Assembly (NCBI GenBank): GCA_902496945.1
Contig: CABVDE010000013.1
Location: 1-49,377, forward strand
DNA: 49,377 nucleotides
Reading direction: 5' to 3'
From: an uncultured Collinsella sp.
GTDB taxonomy: Bacteria > Actinomycetota > Coriobacteriia > Coriobacteriales > Coriobacteriaceae
A program made the position numbers and the translations under genes. The first letter of the stretch is position 1. Each line of letters starts with the position of its first letter. A model generated the notes under the pieces. The model did no database searches, had not been told where the DNA came from, and saw only the letters and a program-made list of their open reading frames with translations. Below, in pieces: positions 23,927-32,460 of this stretch.

Positions 23927-24032
23927 CGGAGGCATATAAGGTTCCCTGCTCGGACAGTCCTGTGCAAGACGAAGGCCACATTAAGTGGCCTCCTTTGCGT
24001 GCAGAACTCGCGATGAACCTTATATGCCTCCG
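23927..24032. repeat. 18-bp perfect inverted repeat enclosing a terminator
   Basis: CGGAGGCATATAAGGTTC (23927-23944) is the exact reverse complement of 24015-24032. Between the arms lies the hairpin GGCCAC-ATTAA-GTGGCC with TCCTTT (23974-23996). Same plan as 13065-13187, but the arm sequence is unrelated. Confidence 0.83.
23974..23996 (+). terminator. Terminator between convergent genes
   Basis: GGCCAC (23974-23979) pairs with GTGGCC (23985-23990), followed by TCCTTTG. It serves the gene at 23234 and is enclosed by the longer inverted repeat. On the other strand it has GGCC followed by TTCG, so function for the minus-strand gene is less clear. Confidence 0.6.
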
Positions 24033-24071
24033 CTTGGACAGACGTTTCAGTTATGAATTAGCAGCTAGCCG

Positions 24072-26372
24072 CTACTTGATCTTGGTCGTACCCGGTGCCA
24101 GGTTGGGGTCGGTCTCGTTGGCCTGGGTCTGGAAGTGCTCGGTGTAGACGTTCTTGCCGTCGCGGAACATCTCGTAATACTGCATCTTGGCGTAATCCTC
24201 GCGCGCCTTGGTGGCGGCAGCGGCAACGGCATCGTCACCGGTGACGTTGGAGGAAAGCGCCCAACGCAGGCTGGCATCCTCGTAGCCCACGGAGTTGATG
24301 GCGGGCAGCGACTCGTGCAGCGTCATATGCGCTTTCTGATAGTCGGAAAGCGGCGCGCCGATCAGCTGCATCAGCTGGGCGGACAGGTAGTTGGTGGACA
24401 GGTCGTCGGTCTCGCTCGTCTGGTCGCAGCCGGCGACGTCGTAGTTGGCCCAGATGATGTAGTCGGTCTGCCACAAGCGCTCCTGGTGCGTGACATCGTC
24501 CTCGTCGGTAAACCACTTGTCATTGAACTTGGACGGGAAGAACGGCTGATGGTCGCCCCAGAACACCACGACAACCTTGCGGTCAAGCTTGCTCAGGGCG
24601 TTGAGGAAGTAGCGCAGCGCCTGATCGGACTGCTCGATGCACGAGACATACTCGTCGACATCGGAGAGCGTGCCGTCCTCGACGGTCTTGGCGTCCAGGT
24701 CGGTCGTGTCGATGTTGAGGTGCATCTGCTTGTCGGCCGGCAGCAGGCCCGTGTCGTAGCCCGAGTGGTTCTGCATGGTCACGTCGAAGATAAACTGCGG
24801 ATCGGCGTTCTGGTTGAGCAGCTCAAGAATCTTGTCGTAGGTCGCCTGGTCGGTCACCATGCCGCGCAGGGTATCGGCGCCCTGGAAATCGTTAATGGAC
24901 AGGAACTGGTCAAAGCCAAAGTCCTTGTACACGTTCTCGCGGTTCCAGTTGGTCGCGTGGTTGGGGTGCATGGCCGTGGTGGAATATCCGAGCGACTTAA
25001 ACTGCTCGGCCAGATTCTCGGTCGTCTCCATGTTGTAGATGGTGTAGGGATACACGCCCGAGCCCAGGTTGGTCATGGAGTTGCCGGTCAGGAACTCAAA
25101 CTCGGTATTGGCGGTGCCGCCGCCGTAGGCGCTCACGTAGAGCTTGCCGCGGCTGAGGCAGTTGGACAGATTCTTAAAGTACTGCGGGCCCTCGTAGCCG
25201 GCGCGCATGTTCTGATAGATCGACAGGTCCGAGAACGTCTCGTTCATGATGGCGACAACCGTGGGCTTCTCGCTATCGAATTGCTCCTCGGCTGCAGCGC
25301 GCCCGCCGCTCTTCGCCGCATCGGACTTGTCATAGGCCTTGGCGTACTTTTTGAGCGTGGCCTTGGCATCGTCGACGGAGTAGTCGGCGGGTTTGGGCGG
25401 CTTGATGGACTGCGCCGCGCTGATAAAGGCGGGCAGGTAGCCCTCGCGCCAGTAGCTCTCGAGCGGGCGCCAGGTGTAGACGGTGATGCCGAGGGTGTTG
25501 TAGTAATCGATGAGCGTGACGTGCGCGGTCACGCCGCCCAGGCACAGCACAGCCACGAGTAGGTTGGTGAGCAGCATACGCTTGGCGTTCGCGGCACCCT
25601 TCTGGCGGTGCGGTGCCACGAGGCCGGCATACTCGCACAGCAGCATGGCGATGGCGGCAAAGCCCATGGACAGCACGCAGAACAGCGAGATGGAGAAGGT
25701 GTAGCCGTTGCCGGCGACCGCGGCGGCGGTGGAGATGGCCGAAAGGTCGCCCGGCTGGATGGGCATGGATTTAAACGTGATGACGAAGAACTCGGCAATG
25801 CCCAGGATAAAGAGGGCAAAGGCCAGGACGGCGGGAGCTGCGCCATGGCGCTGGAACAGGAAGAACAGGCCGACCATGAGCGCGGTGATGATGGCCCACT
25901 CGAGCAGGATGCACAGGGGGTAGACCCAGGTAAAGTCGTGGTTGGACGAGACCTCCATGCCCAGCAGCGCAAAGACGCCGGCGAGCAGCAGGCACAGCAC
26001 GGCGGCAACGAGCGGCTTGCCCACAAAGGCACCGCGCAGACGGGCAAGCTTTCCCGTGGGAGTGGGGGCATCGGTGGCAGCAAAGGCAAAGACGCGCGGG
26101 GCAATGCGGTCGCGCGCGATGCTGGCCCAAGCACAGCCAGTGAGGATGGCGTTGGTCAGAATGAGCATCACAAAAGCGAGCGGTTCGTTTTGTGCCACGA
26201 GGCCTACGGCGCTCCAGACGGTCAAAAAGAGCTGGAGCAGGCCAAAGACGACGCTCCATCCAAGGGCGCTCTTGGCGACGGTGCCCGACTGCGCGCGAAT
26301 GGCTTTTGCCTCGCGCGACACAAGGTAGACGGTCGCCGCAAAACCGACGAGCGAGATGGCGGCTGCGAACAT
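24072..26372 (-). CDS. LTA synthase-like phosphoglycerol/phosphoethanolamine transferase (sulfatase fold)
   Basis: 766 residues. The N-terminal half (about 1-280) has roughly nine membrane helices; the C-terminal half is an extracellular alkaline phosphatase/sulfatase-fold domain. The likely nucleophile is the Thr in YGGGTANTEFEFLTG (about residue 420). Metal ligands are in VVAIMNETFSD (about 372-382) and FWGDHQPFFP (about 612). Family members transfer phosphoglycerol from phosphatidylglycerol to cell-wall glycolipids or polysaccharides. ATG 26372 follows GAGGAG by seven bases; GTG 26387 is not supported. A GTAAAACC/GGTTTTAC inverted repeat lies upstream (26392-26418). Confidence 0.9.
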   Translation of the reverse strand: MFAAAISLVGFAATVYLVSREAKAIRAQSGTVAKSALGWSVVFGLLQLFLTVWSAVGLVAQNEPLAFVMLILTNAILTGCAWASIARDRIAPRVFAFAATDAPTPTGKLARLRGAFVGKPLVAAVLCLLLAGVFALLGMEVSSNHDFTWVYPLCILLEWAIITALMVGLFFLFQRHGAAPAVLAFALFILGIAEFFVITFKSMPIQPGDLSAISTAAAVAGNGYTFSISLFCVLSMGFAAIAMLLCEYAGLVAPHRQKGAANAKRMLLTNLLVAVLCLGGVTAHVTLIDYYNTLGITVYTWRPLESYWREGYLPAFISAAQSIKPPKPADYSVDDAKATLKKYAKAYDKSDAAKSGGRAAAEEQFDSEKPTVVAIMNETFSDLSIYQNMRAGYEGPQYFKNLSNCLSRGKLYVSAYGGGTANTEFEFLTGNSMTNLGSGVYPYTIYNMETTENLAEQFKSLGYSTTAMHPNHATNWNRENVYKDFGFDQFLSINDFQGADTLRGMVTDQATYDKILELLNQNADPQFIFDVTMQNHSGYDTGLLPADKQMHLNIDTTDLDAKTVEDGTLSDVDEYVSCIEQSDQALRYFLNALSKLDRKVVVVFWGDHQPFFPSKFNDKWFTDEDDVTHQERLWQTDYIIWANYDVAGCDQTSETDDLSTNYLSAQLMQLIGAPLSDYQKAHMTLHESLPAINSVGYEDASLRWALSSNVTGDDAVAAAATKAREDYAKMQYYEMFRDGKNVYTEHFQTQANETDPNLAPGTTKIK

Positions 26373-26586
26373 GCTGAGACTCCTCACAAATGTAAAACCT
26401 ACGAAAGCGGGGTTTTACCCGATTGTTACCAAGATATGCGCAGCAATTGGTGGCCGCGCACAACAACCAGCCATGTTAACGCGCGGGTGTGGCGATGTAG
26501 TGCAATGTAGTGGTGACCTGCGCGATAATGGACGGGAATTACACGGAAACGTAAAGGCTTCTTAAAGAAATGGCGAGGGTAGGGCG

Positions 26587-27459
26587 ATGAGCGAGCAGGT
26601 TTGCAGGGCGGACATGGGCGGCGACGGAGCTGCGGTCGTGGAGACGTGCGGCTATCCGGTCGAGACCACGGGCAATGCGGTGCTGGACATCTTGGAGCGC
26701 CGTTCGTCCACGCGTGCCTTTGCGCGCGATGACGACGACCGTCCCGTGGCGGTGACCGACGAGCAGCGTGCGGCGATTCTGCATGCGGCGAGTCGCGCGC
26801 CGTCGGCAGGCGCCATGATGATGTATTCCATCGTGAGCATTCGCGAGCTGGCTACGCTGGACCGCCTGGCCGATCTGTGCGACCACCAACCTATGATCGC
26901 CAAGGCGCCCTGGGCACTTATATTTGTAGTCGACTATGCCAAGTGGATCGATCTGTTTGAGCACGTGGGCTGCTTTGACCCCGAGTTTGTCGAGCGCACG
27001 GGCAAGGCGCCCCGCCGTGCGCCGGGCCTGGGCGACTTTGCCATCGCAGCGCAGGATGCCGTGATTGCCGCGCAAAACGCCGTGGTTGCCGCCGAGGCCC
27101 TGGGGCTGGGGAGCTGCTACATCGGCGATATCGTCGAGAATGCCGAGGAAGTTGCCGAGCTGCTCGATCTGCCGCCCTATACCATGCCGCTGTCGATGCT
27201 CATCATCGGCACGCCCCGTAAGGAGCGCCCGGCCATTGCGCATCCCGTGGTGAACCTGGTGCACGAGGAACGCTACTGCCGTGCGGATGCCGCGACCATG
27301 GACGCGCAGGTGGCCGAGATGGACGCGATGTTTCGCCCGCACGCCCGCCAGGTGGGTGAGCGCGTGGTGGATATCTACACCCGCAAACACACCAGTCCCT
27401 TTATGGCCGAGATGAGCCGCTCCATGGAGTGGTGGTTCAAAAACTGGCTTGGAAAATGA
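26587..27459 (+). CDS. Nitroreductase family protein (long form)
   Basis: 290 residues. Nitroreductase fold with the N-terminal ILERRSSTRAFA (about 36-47) and ASRAPSAGAMMMYS (about 66-79) FMN contacts, and AAEALGLGSCYIGDIVEN (about 171-188) near the flavin. It is longer than the 173-residue enzyme at 4513, with about 35 extra N-terminal and 50 extra C-terminal residues, the latter ending in a tryptophan-rich segment (MEWWFKNWLGK). Substrate unknown. Starts at ATG 26587 after GAGGGTAGGGCG. Divergent from the LTA synthase-like gene. Confidence 0.88.
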   Translation: MSEQVCRADMGGDGAAVVETCGYPVETTGNAVLDILERRSSTRAFARDDDDRPVAVTDEQRAAILHAASRAPSAGAMMMYSIVSIRELATLDRLADLCDHQPMIAKAPWALIFVVDYAKWIDLFEHVGCFDPEFVERTGKAPRRAPGLGDFAIAAQDAVIAAQNAVVAAEALGLGSCYIGDIVENAEEVAELLDLPPYTMPLSMLIIGTPRKERPAIAHPVVNLVHEERYCRADAATMDAQVAEMDAMFRPHARQVGERVVDIYTRKHTSPFMAEMSRSMEWWFKNWLGK

Positions 27460-27460
27460 C

Positions 27461-27495
27461 GAATGTGACAAGGGGACAGTCCCTTTGTCACATTC
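27461..27495. repeat. GGGACAGTCCC palindromic repeat, copy 2
   Basis: GAATGTGACAAGGGGAC (27461-27477), a central A, then GTCCCTTTGTCACATTC (27479-27495): 17-bp arms with one mismatch. It begins one base after the nitroreductase stop codon, as copy 1 does after its gene. Confidence 0.8.
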
Positions 27496-27618
27496 CATAT
27501 CGCCGCGGTGGCCTAAAGACTGTATAAATCTTTATCTAGCTGGGAAAACAGTGCATTCAAACATGGGCCGATTACCTATAATCCCTTCGAACATTAAAGT
27601 TGGGAAGGAAACCGGCTT

Positions 27619-29646
27619 ATGGAACAAAAGGCCAAGGAGGCAGCCTCGCACGCTGCGATTCCTGTGAGCATCTCGGCGATGCTCGTCACGCTGGGTGTGG
27701 TGTATGGCGATATCGGCACCAGCCCCATGTATGTAACCAAGGCGCTCGTTGCCGGCAACGGCGGAATCGGAAGCGTCACGGAGGAGTTCGTGCTCGGCGC
27801 GCTCTCCCTTGTCGTGTGGACGGTCACGCTGCTGACGACCGTTAAGTACGTGCTGATCTCGCTGCGTGCCGATAACCACGGCGAGGGCGGTATCTTTGCC
27901 CTGTACAGCCTGGTCAAGCGTTGCGGTAAGTGGCTCATCATCCCCGCCATGCTGGGCGGAGCCGCACTGCTCGCCGACGGCATCCTGACGCCTGCCGTTA
28001 CCGTCACCACGGCTATCGAGGGACTGCGCACCATCCCGGCGGTCCATGCCGTTCTCGGTGACGACCAGGGGCGCGTTGTCGCCATCACGCTCGCCATCAT
28101 CATCGTGCTCTTCTTGGTGCAGCGCATCGGCACGGCCAAGATTGGTCGCGCCTTTGGCCCCATCATGACGCTGTGGTTTTTGTTCCTGGGTGGTACGGGC
28201 CTGTTCTTTGTCTTCCAGCATCCCGCAGTGCTGCTGTGCCTCAACCCGCTGCGTGGCATCGGCTTTCTGCTGAGCCCCAACAACCATGCGGGCATCATGA
28301 TCCTGGGCAGCTGCTTCCTCGCCACCACCGGTGCCGAGGCACTCTACTCCGACATGGGCCACGTGGGCCGCGGCAACATCTACGCCACCTGGCCGTTCGT
28401 TAAGTGCTGCTTGCTGCTGTCCTACATGGGCCAGGGCGCGTGGCTTATCAACCACGCCGGCGATCCGTCGCTTATGGGCATCGCTGACCTCAACCCCTTC
28501 TACCAGATGCTCGCCCCGGGCCTGCGCCCGTTTGCCGTCGGCCTTTCCACCGTCGCGGCCATCATCGCCTCGCAGGCGCTCATTACCGGCGCCTTTTCGC
28601 TGGTGTCCGAGGCCAGCCGTCTGGACCTGATGCCGCACATGCAGGTCTTTTACCCGGCCGAGACCAAGGGCCAGCTCTATATCCCCATGGTCAACAACGT
28701 CATGCTCGTGGGCTGCGTCATTGTCGTGCTGCTGTTCCAGAGCTCGGCGCACATGGAGGCCGCCTACGGCCTTGCCATCACGCTGACCATGATGTGCACC
28801 ACGATGCTGCTCTTCTTCTACCTGCATGTCGATCGCGGGCTCAAGGTTGCCCCGTGGATTTTCGCAGCCTTCTTCCTCATGCTCGAGGGCTTCTTCTTTG
28901 TGAGCTCGCTTACCAAGTTCTTCCACGGCGGCTATTTCACCATTCTGATGGCCATGCTCATCATGGGTGTTATGGTGTGCTGGTACAACGGCACGGCGGT
29001 CGAGCAGCGCCAATTTACGCTGTTGCCGCTGCGCAGCTACCTGCCTCAGCTCAAGCGTCTGCGCGACGACGATCGCTACGAGCGCCTGAGCGACAACATC
29101 GTGTACCTGACCAAGGACACCAACACCGACTATATCGACCGCGATATCGTCTACTCGATCTTGGATAAGCATCCCAAGCGCGCTCGTGCCTGGTGGTTTG
29201 TGAATGTCGAGACCATGGAAGAGCCGCATACCTTTGCCTACTCGGTCGAGACGTTTGGCACCGACTACGTGTTCCGCGTGCATCTGTACCTGGGCTACAA
29301 GATCAACCAGCGCGTCAATGCCTACCTGCGTCAGGTTGTTCAGGATCTGGCTGCCACCGGCGAGCTGCCACCGCAGATGCACGATTACTCGGTCTATAAG
29401 GACCCGGGCAACATCGGCACGTTCAAGTTCGTTATGATCCGCAAGCTTCTGGCGCCCGAAAGCGACGTGGAGCCGAGCGAGCGCACGGCCATTACGCTCA
29501 AGTACATTATCCGCCGTGCCGCCGGCACGCCTGCGCGCTGGTACGGCCTGGAGAACTCCAACGTGAGCTTTGAGTACGTGCCGCTGTTTACCAAGCTCAA
29601 GGCTGTGAGCAAGATGCAGCGCCTGGCTCCCAACGAGCGTCCGTAG
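27619..29646 (+). CDS. kup: Kup-type potassium uptake transporter
   Basis: 675 residues. About twelve membrane helices (roughly 20-450) and a cytoplasmic C-terminal domain of about 200 residues. The family signature GVVYGDIGTSPMYV is at about 28-41, and NHGEGGIFALYSL is at about 89-101, both typical of Kup K+/H+ symporters. It brings K+ into the cell with protons. ATG 27619 follows GGAAGGAAACCGGCTT. The downstream small membrane protein and KdpD/KdpE-like pair suggest a potassium-homeostasis cluster. No clear c-di-AMP riboswitch is seen in the 120-base leader. Confidence 0.95.
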   Translation: MEQKAKEAASHAAIPVSISAMLVTLGVVYGDIGTSPMYVTKALVAGNGGIGSVTEEFVLGALSLVVWTVTLLTTVKYVLISLRADNHGEGGIFALYSLVKRCGKWLIIPAMLGGAALLADGILTPAVTVTTAIEGLRTIPAVHAVLGDDQGRVVAITLAIIIVLFLVQRIGTAKIGRAFGPIMTLWFLFLGGTGLFFVFQHPAVLLCLNPLRGIGFLLSPNNHAGIMILGSCFLATTGAEALYSDMGHVGRGNIYATWPFVKCCLLLSYMGQGAWLINHAGDPSLMGIADLNPFYQMLAPGLRPFAVGLSTVAAIIASQALITGAFSLVSEASRLDLMPHMQVFYPAETKGQLYIPMVNNVMLVGCVIVVLLFQSSAHMEAAYGLAITLTMMCTTMLLFFYLHVDRGLKVAPWIFAAFFLMLEGFFFVSSLTKFFHGGYFTILMAMLIMGVMVCWYNGTAVEQRQFTLLPLRSYLPQLKRLRDDDRYERLSDNIVYLTKDTNTDYIDRDIVYSILDKHPKRARAWWFVNVETMEEPHTFAYSVETFGTDYVFRVHLYLGYKINQRVNAYLRQVVQDLAATGELPPQMHDYSVYKDPGNIGTFKFVMIRKLLAPESDVEPSERTAITLKYIIRRAAGTPARWYGLENSNVSFEYVPLFTKLKAVSKMQRLAPNERP

Positions 29647-29715
29647 TCGACGCTTGAGGTTTGACTGCGAACGGGCAGGCTTGCAATGACAGGGATTGAG
29701 TCCTGGGAGGAAACC

Positions 29716-29910
29716 ATGGATGCGAAGATGCTTGATGGTCGCGAGGTGGTTGCCGAGCTGGTGCGTGATGCGCGCGTCGACGCTGCCGAAGATCGGTTCT
29801 TTACGAATCGAGCCAACATGGACATGGTCGATCGCGTGATTTCGGTCGTGGCGTTGGTGTTTGTCGCGGCCTGCGTGTATGCACTGCTCGCGCACGTACT
29901 GTTTGTCTAG
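29716..29910 (+). CDS. Small single-span membrane protein between kup and the sensor kinase
   Basis: 64 residues with GGGAGG five bases before ATG 29716. The first 38 residues are charged (MDAKMLDGREVVAELVRDAR and on); a hydrophobic helix spans about 43-62 (VISVVALVFVAACVYALLAH). Its position 69 bases after kup and 113 bases before the kinase suggests a role with one of them, for example as a small accessory subunit. No family recognised. Confidence 0.68.
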   Translation: MDAKMLDGREVVAELVRDARVDAAEDRFFTNRANMDMVDRVISVVALVFVAACVYALLAHVLFV

Positions 29911-29941
29911 CGACTGCCGGCTGTAAAGGCTATACACTTGG

Positions 29942-29996
29942 AACCACCACAAGGGAAAACCACCACAAAGGTGCCTGTTCCCTTTGTGGTGGTTTT
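29942..29996 (+). terminator. Hairpin with two competing left arms before the sensor kinase
   Basis: The right arm CCTTTGTGGTGGTTTT (29981-29996) pairs perfectly with 29956-29971. An earlier copy, AACCACCACAAGGGAA (29942-29957), pairs with the same right arm extended to TTCCC (with one bulge). T-rich sequence follows (TTTTTGTTTTTG). It can act as a terminator, or as a switch because the two stems exclude each other. Its CAAAGG/TTCCCTTTG elements resemble the GGGACAGTCCC repeat family. Confidence 0.65.
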
Positions 29997-30023
29997 TGTT
30001 TTTGAGAGGGGGACGGAGTGCTG

Positions 30024-31649
30024 ATGGACGTCCATGCGGACGGTGATCTTGCCGAGAACTTTTGGTGGCGGCGCACAACGCTGACGCGTCGCGGCCCTCT
30101 GTACGACATCTGCGTATCGGCGGGGCTGCTGGTCGCGGCAACGATTGTGGGTGTGTTACTCGACCATCCGGGTCTCGCGCCGAGCATCATGATCGTCTAT
30201 GTGTTTGCCGTTCAGCTGTGCGCATTCTTTACCTGGAGCCGCCTGTATTGCTTGCTGAGCTCGGCTGCCGCCGTGGCGCTCTACAACCTCTTGTTTGTCG
30301 ATCCGCGCTACTCGCTGTCGTTTATCGACCGCGTCTATCCCGGCATGTTCTTCATCATGTTTGTGGTTTCGCTCGTGTCGAGCTCGATTGCGTTGGCCCT
30401 GCGCCGCGCCTTGGCGCAGGCTGCCGCCAGCGACCGTCGCACGCATATGGTGCTCGAGACCAATCGCATGCTGCAGCGGTGTGCCGACCAGCAGCAGATT
30501 GTCCATGCCATGGCCACGCAGCTGGCCCGTCTTTCGGGCTGTCCGGTCGTGTGGTACAGCGCCGACGCCGACGATGATGACCTTCTGCCGCGTGCGACGT
30601 ACACGACTGTGGGCGATGCGGCACCGGTGCACGAACTGGCGCCGCAGATGCCACCGCGGCTCTCCGCCTCGGCCTACGTGGGAACGCCGCTCGATGCCAC
30701 CTATGGCGGCTCGGCGTTCTACGGTATATACCTGACCGTGCGCTCGGGCGACACTATGGTGCGCACGGGTGATCCCGTCTCGGTGGTGGGGGTGTTCGCC
30801 ATTGTCGCCGAGTCCGATGCTCTGACCTCCGAGGAGCGGACGCTTGCCGATGCCATCGTGAGCGAGGGCGAGTTGGCACTCGACCGCGCCCGCGCCATGG
30901 AGGCGCGCGAGGAGGCGGCGGTGCTTGCCAAAAATGAGCAGCTGCGCGCCAACCTGCTGCGCTCCATCTCGCACGATCTGCGCACGCCCCTCACCAGTAT
31001 TTCGGGCAATGCCGATGTCCTGCTCGATCAGGGCTCGACCGGCACCGCGGTGCTCGATGCCCAGACGCGCCGCGGCCTGCTTCTATCCATTCGCTCGGAT
31101 GCGCTGTGGCTCAACGCCACCGTCGAGAATCTGCTCGCCATCACCAAGCTCGAGGGTGGCGGTATGCGCCTGTCGACCACGCTCGAGCTCATGGACGATA
31201 TCGTCGAGGAGGCGCTGCGCCACGTGAATCCTGCCGTGCGCGAGCACGACCTTAAGGTGGTGGCGTGCGACGAGCCGGCGCTGGTCAATGTCGATGCGCG
31301 TCTGATGGTGCAGCTGGTGGTCAATCTGGTGAACAACGCCATCACCTATACGCCCGCAGGCTCGCATATTGTTATTTCGATTGATGTCGACGGCGGACGC
31401 GTGAAGTGCTCGGTTGCCGATGACGGTCCGGGTATTGCGCCCGAGGAGCGCGAGCGCATCTTTGAGTCGTTCTATACCGCCAACCATGGCCTGGCCGACA
31501 GCCACCGTAGTGTGGGCCTGGGGCTTTCGCTCTGCCGCTCCATTGCGCTGGCGCATGGCGGTAGCATAGAGGTTGCTGCGGCGGACCCGCACGGTTCGGT
31601 CTTTACGATTGAACTTCCCGCCGCCGACGTTTCGTTTGATAAGGAGTAG
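30024..31649 (+). CDS. KdpD-like sensor histidine kinase lacking the N-terminal KdpD and Usp domains
   Basis: 541 residues. The region about 25-125 has four membrane helices of the DUF4118 type seen in KdpD (YNLLFVDPRYSLSF between helices 3 and 4 matches the KdpD FFxPPxxTF loop). A GAF-like segment follows (about 140-290). Next come HisKA with the phospho-acceptor His in SISHDLRTPL (about 318) and HATPase_c with NLVNNAITYTPAG, DDGPGIAPEERERIFE and GLGLSLCRSIA. Full-length KdpD (about 890 residues) has an N-terminal KdpD/Usp sensor that is absent here. GGAG lies five bases before ATG 30024; GTG 30018 is possible. The response regulator gene follows by four bases. Confidence 0.9.
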   Translation: MDVHADGDLAENFWWRRTTLTRRGPLYDICVSAGLLVAATIVGVLLDHPGLAPSIMIVYVFAVQLCAFFTWSRLYCLLSSAAAVALYNLLFVDPRYSLSFIDRVYPGMFFIMFVVSLVSSSIALALRRALAQAAASDRRTHMVLETNRMLQRCADQQQIVHAMATQLARLSGCPVVWYSADADDDDLLPRATYTTVGDAAPVHELAPQMPPRLSASAYVGTPLDATYGGSAFYGIYLTVRSGDTMVRTGDPVSVVGVFAIVAESDALTSEERTLADAIVSEGELALDRARAMEAREEAAVLAKNEQLRANLLRSISHDLRTPLTSISGNADVLLDQGSTGTAVLDAQTRRGLLLSIRSDALWLNATVENLLAITKLEGGGMRLSTTLELMDDIVEEALRHVNPAVREHDLKVVACDEPALVNVDARLMVQLVVNLVNNAITYTPAGSHIVISIDVDGGRVKCSVADDGPGIAPEERERIFESFYTANHGLADSHRSVGLGLSLCRSIALAHGGSIEVAAADPHGSVFTIELPAADVSFDKE

Positions 31650-31653
31650 CGCT

Positions 31654-32367
31654 GTGCCGAACTCTGCCGTGAAACCGCTCATCTTGGTCGTTGAGGACGA
31701 CCCCGCCGTTCGCAACCTTATCGTTGCCGCGCTCGAGGCGCACGGTCTGCGCCACATGGCCGTTGAGACCGCCCATGCCGCCATCGCCGCCGCCTCGTCG
31801 CAGGCACCGAGCATTGTGCTGCTCGATCTGGGACTGCCCGATATGGACGGCGTCAAGGTGGTGGAGTCGGTGCGCACGTGGTCGGGCATGCCGATTATCG
31901 TGGTATCGGCGCGTAGCGAGGATGCGGACAAGATTCGTGCACTCGATGCCGGCGCCGACGACTACCTGACCAAGCCGTTTTCGGTCGAGGAGCTGCTCGC
32001 GCGCATTCGCACGACGCTCAGGCGCCTTTCGTATGCGCAATCGGGCGGCGTTGCCTCCGAGGGTACGTTCGATGCCGGTGAGCTGCATATCGATTTTGAT
32101 GCCGGCATCGCCATGATGGACGGCGAGGAGCTGCATCTGACGCCGATCGAGTACAAGTTGCTCTGCTTGCTGGCGCACAACGCCGACAAGGTGCTGACGC
32201 ACCAGTTTATCCTGCACGAGATTTGGGGTACGGCAACTAAGAGCGACCTGGCGAGCCTGCGTGTCTTTATGGGCACGTTGCGCAAGAAGATCGAGTCCGA
32301 TCCGGCGCATCCCCGCTATATCCAAACGCACGTGGGTATCGGCTACCGATTGGTCACTCAAGGGTAG
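31654..32367 (+). CDS. kdpE: KdpE-like response regulator (OmpR/PhoB family)
   Basis: 237 residues. Receiver domain about 8-122 with acidic pocket VVEDD, phospho-acceptor Asp in VLLDLGLPDMDG (about 58) and Lys in LTKPFSVEEL (about 107). A winged-helix DNA-binding domain occupies about 137-235 (LTPIEYKLLCLLAHNADKVL; RYIQTHVGIGYRL at the end). GTG 31654 has AAGGAG seven bases upstream. It is coupled to the kinase gene. It probably controls K+ transport genes, possibly the nearby kup, since no kdpFABC genes occur in this window. Confidence 0.93.
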   Translation: MPNSAVKPLILVVEDDPAVRNLIVAALEAHGLRHMAVETAHAAIAAASSQAPSIVLLDLGLPDMDGVKVVESVRTWSGMPIIVVSARSEDADKIRALDAGADDYLTKPFSVEELLARIRTTLRRLSYAQSGGVASEGTFDAGELHIDFDAGIAMMDGEELHLTPIEYKLLCLLAHNADKVLTHQFILHEIWGTATKSDLASLRVFMGTLRKKIESDPAHPRYIQTHVGIGYRLVTQG

Positions 32368-32391
32368 GGCGGCGGCCGCCATCCCACTATG

Positions 32392-32457
32392 AGTTGCGGT
32401 GAAATAGTTCCTGTTTTGGCCTCTACCGGGCCTTTTGGGAACTATTCCACCGCAACT
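32392..32457. repeat. GTTGCGGTGGAATAGTTCC inverted repeat, copy 2 / terminator
   Basis: AGTTGCGGTGAAATAGTTCC (32392-32411) pairs with 32438-32457 with a single mismatch. The inner GGCC/GGCC segments lengthen the stem, and a T-run follows (32457-32463). It shares its arm sequence with 17374-17442. It sits between convergent genes and probably ends the kinase/regulator operon. Confidence 0.83.
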
Positions 32458-32460
32458 TTT

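Noticed and set aside
27500..27618. Possible c-di-AMP riboswitch before kup
   Set aside because: The leader is only about 120 bases and the conserved ydaO-type core could not be found.
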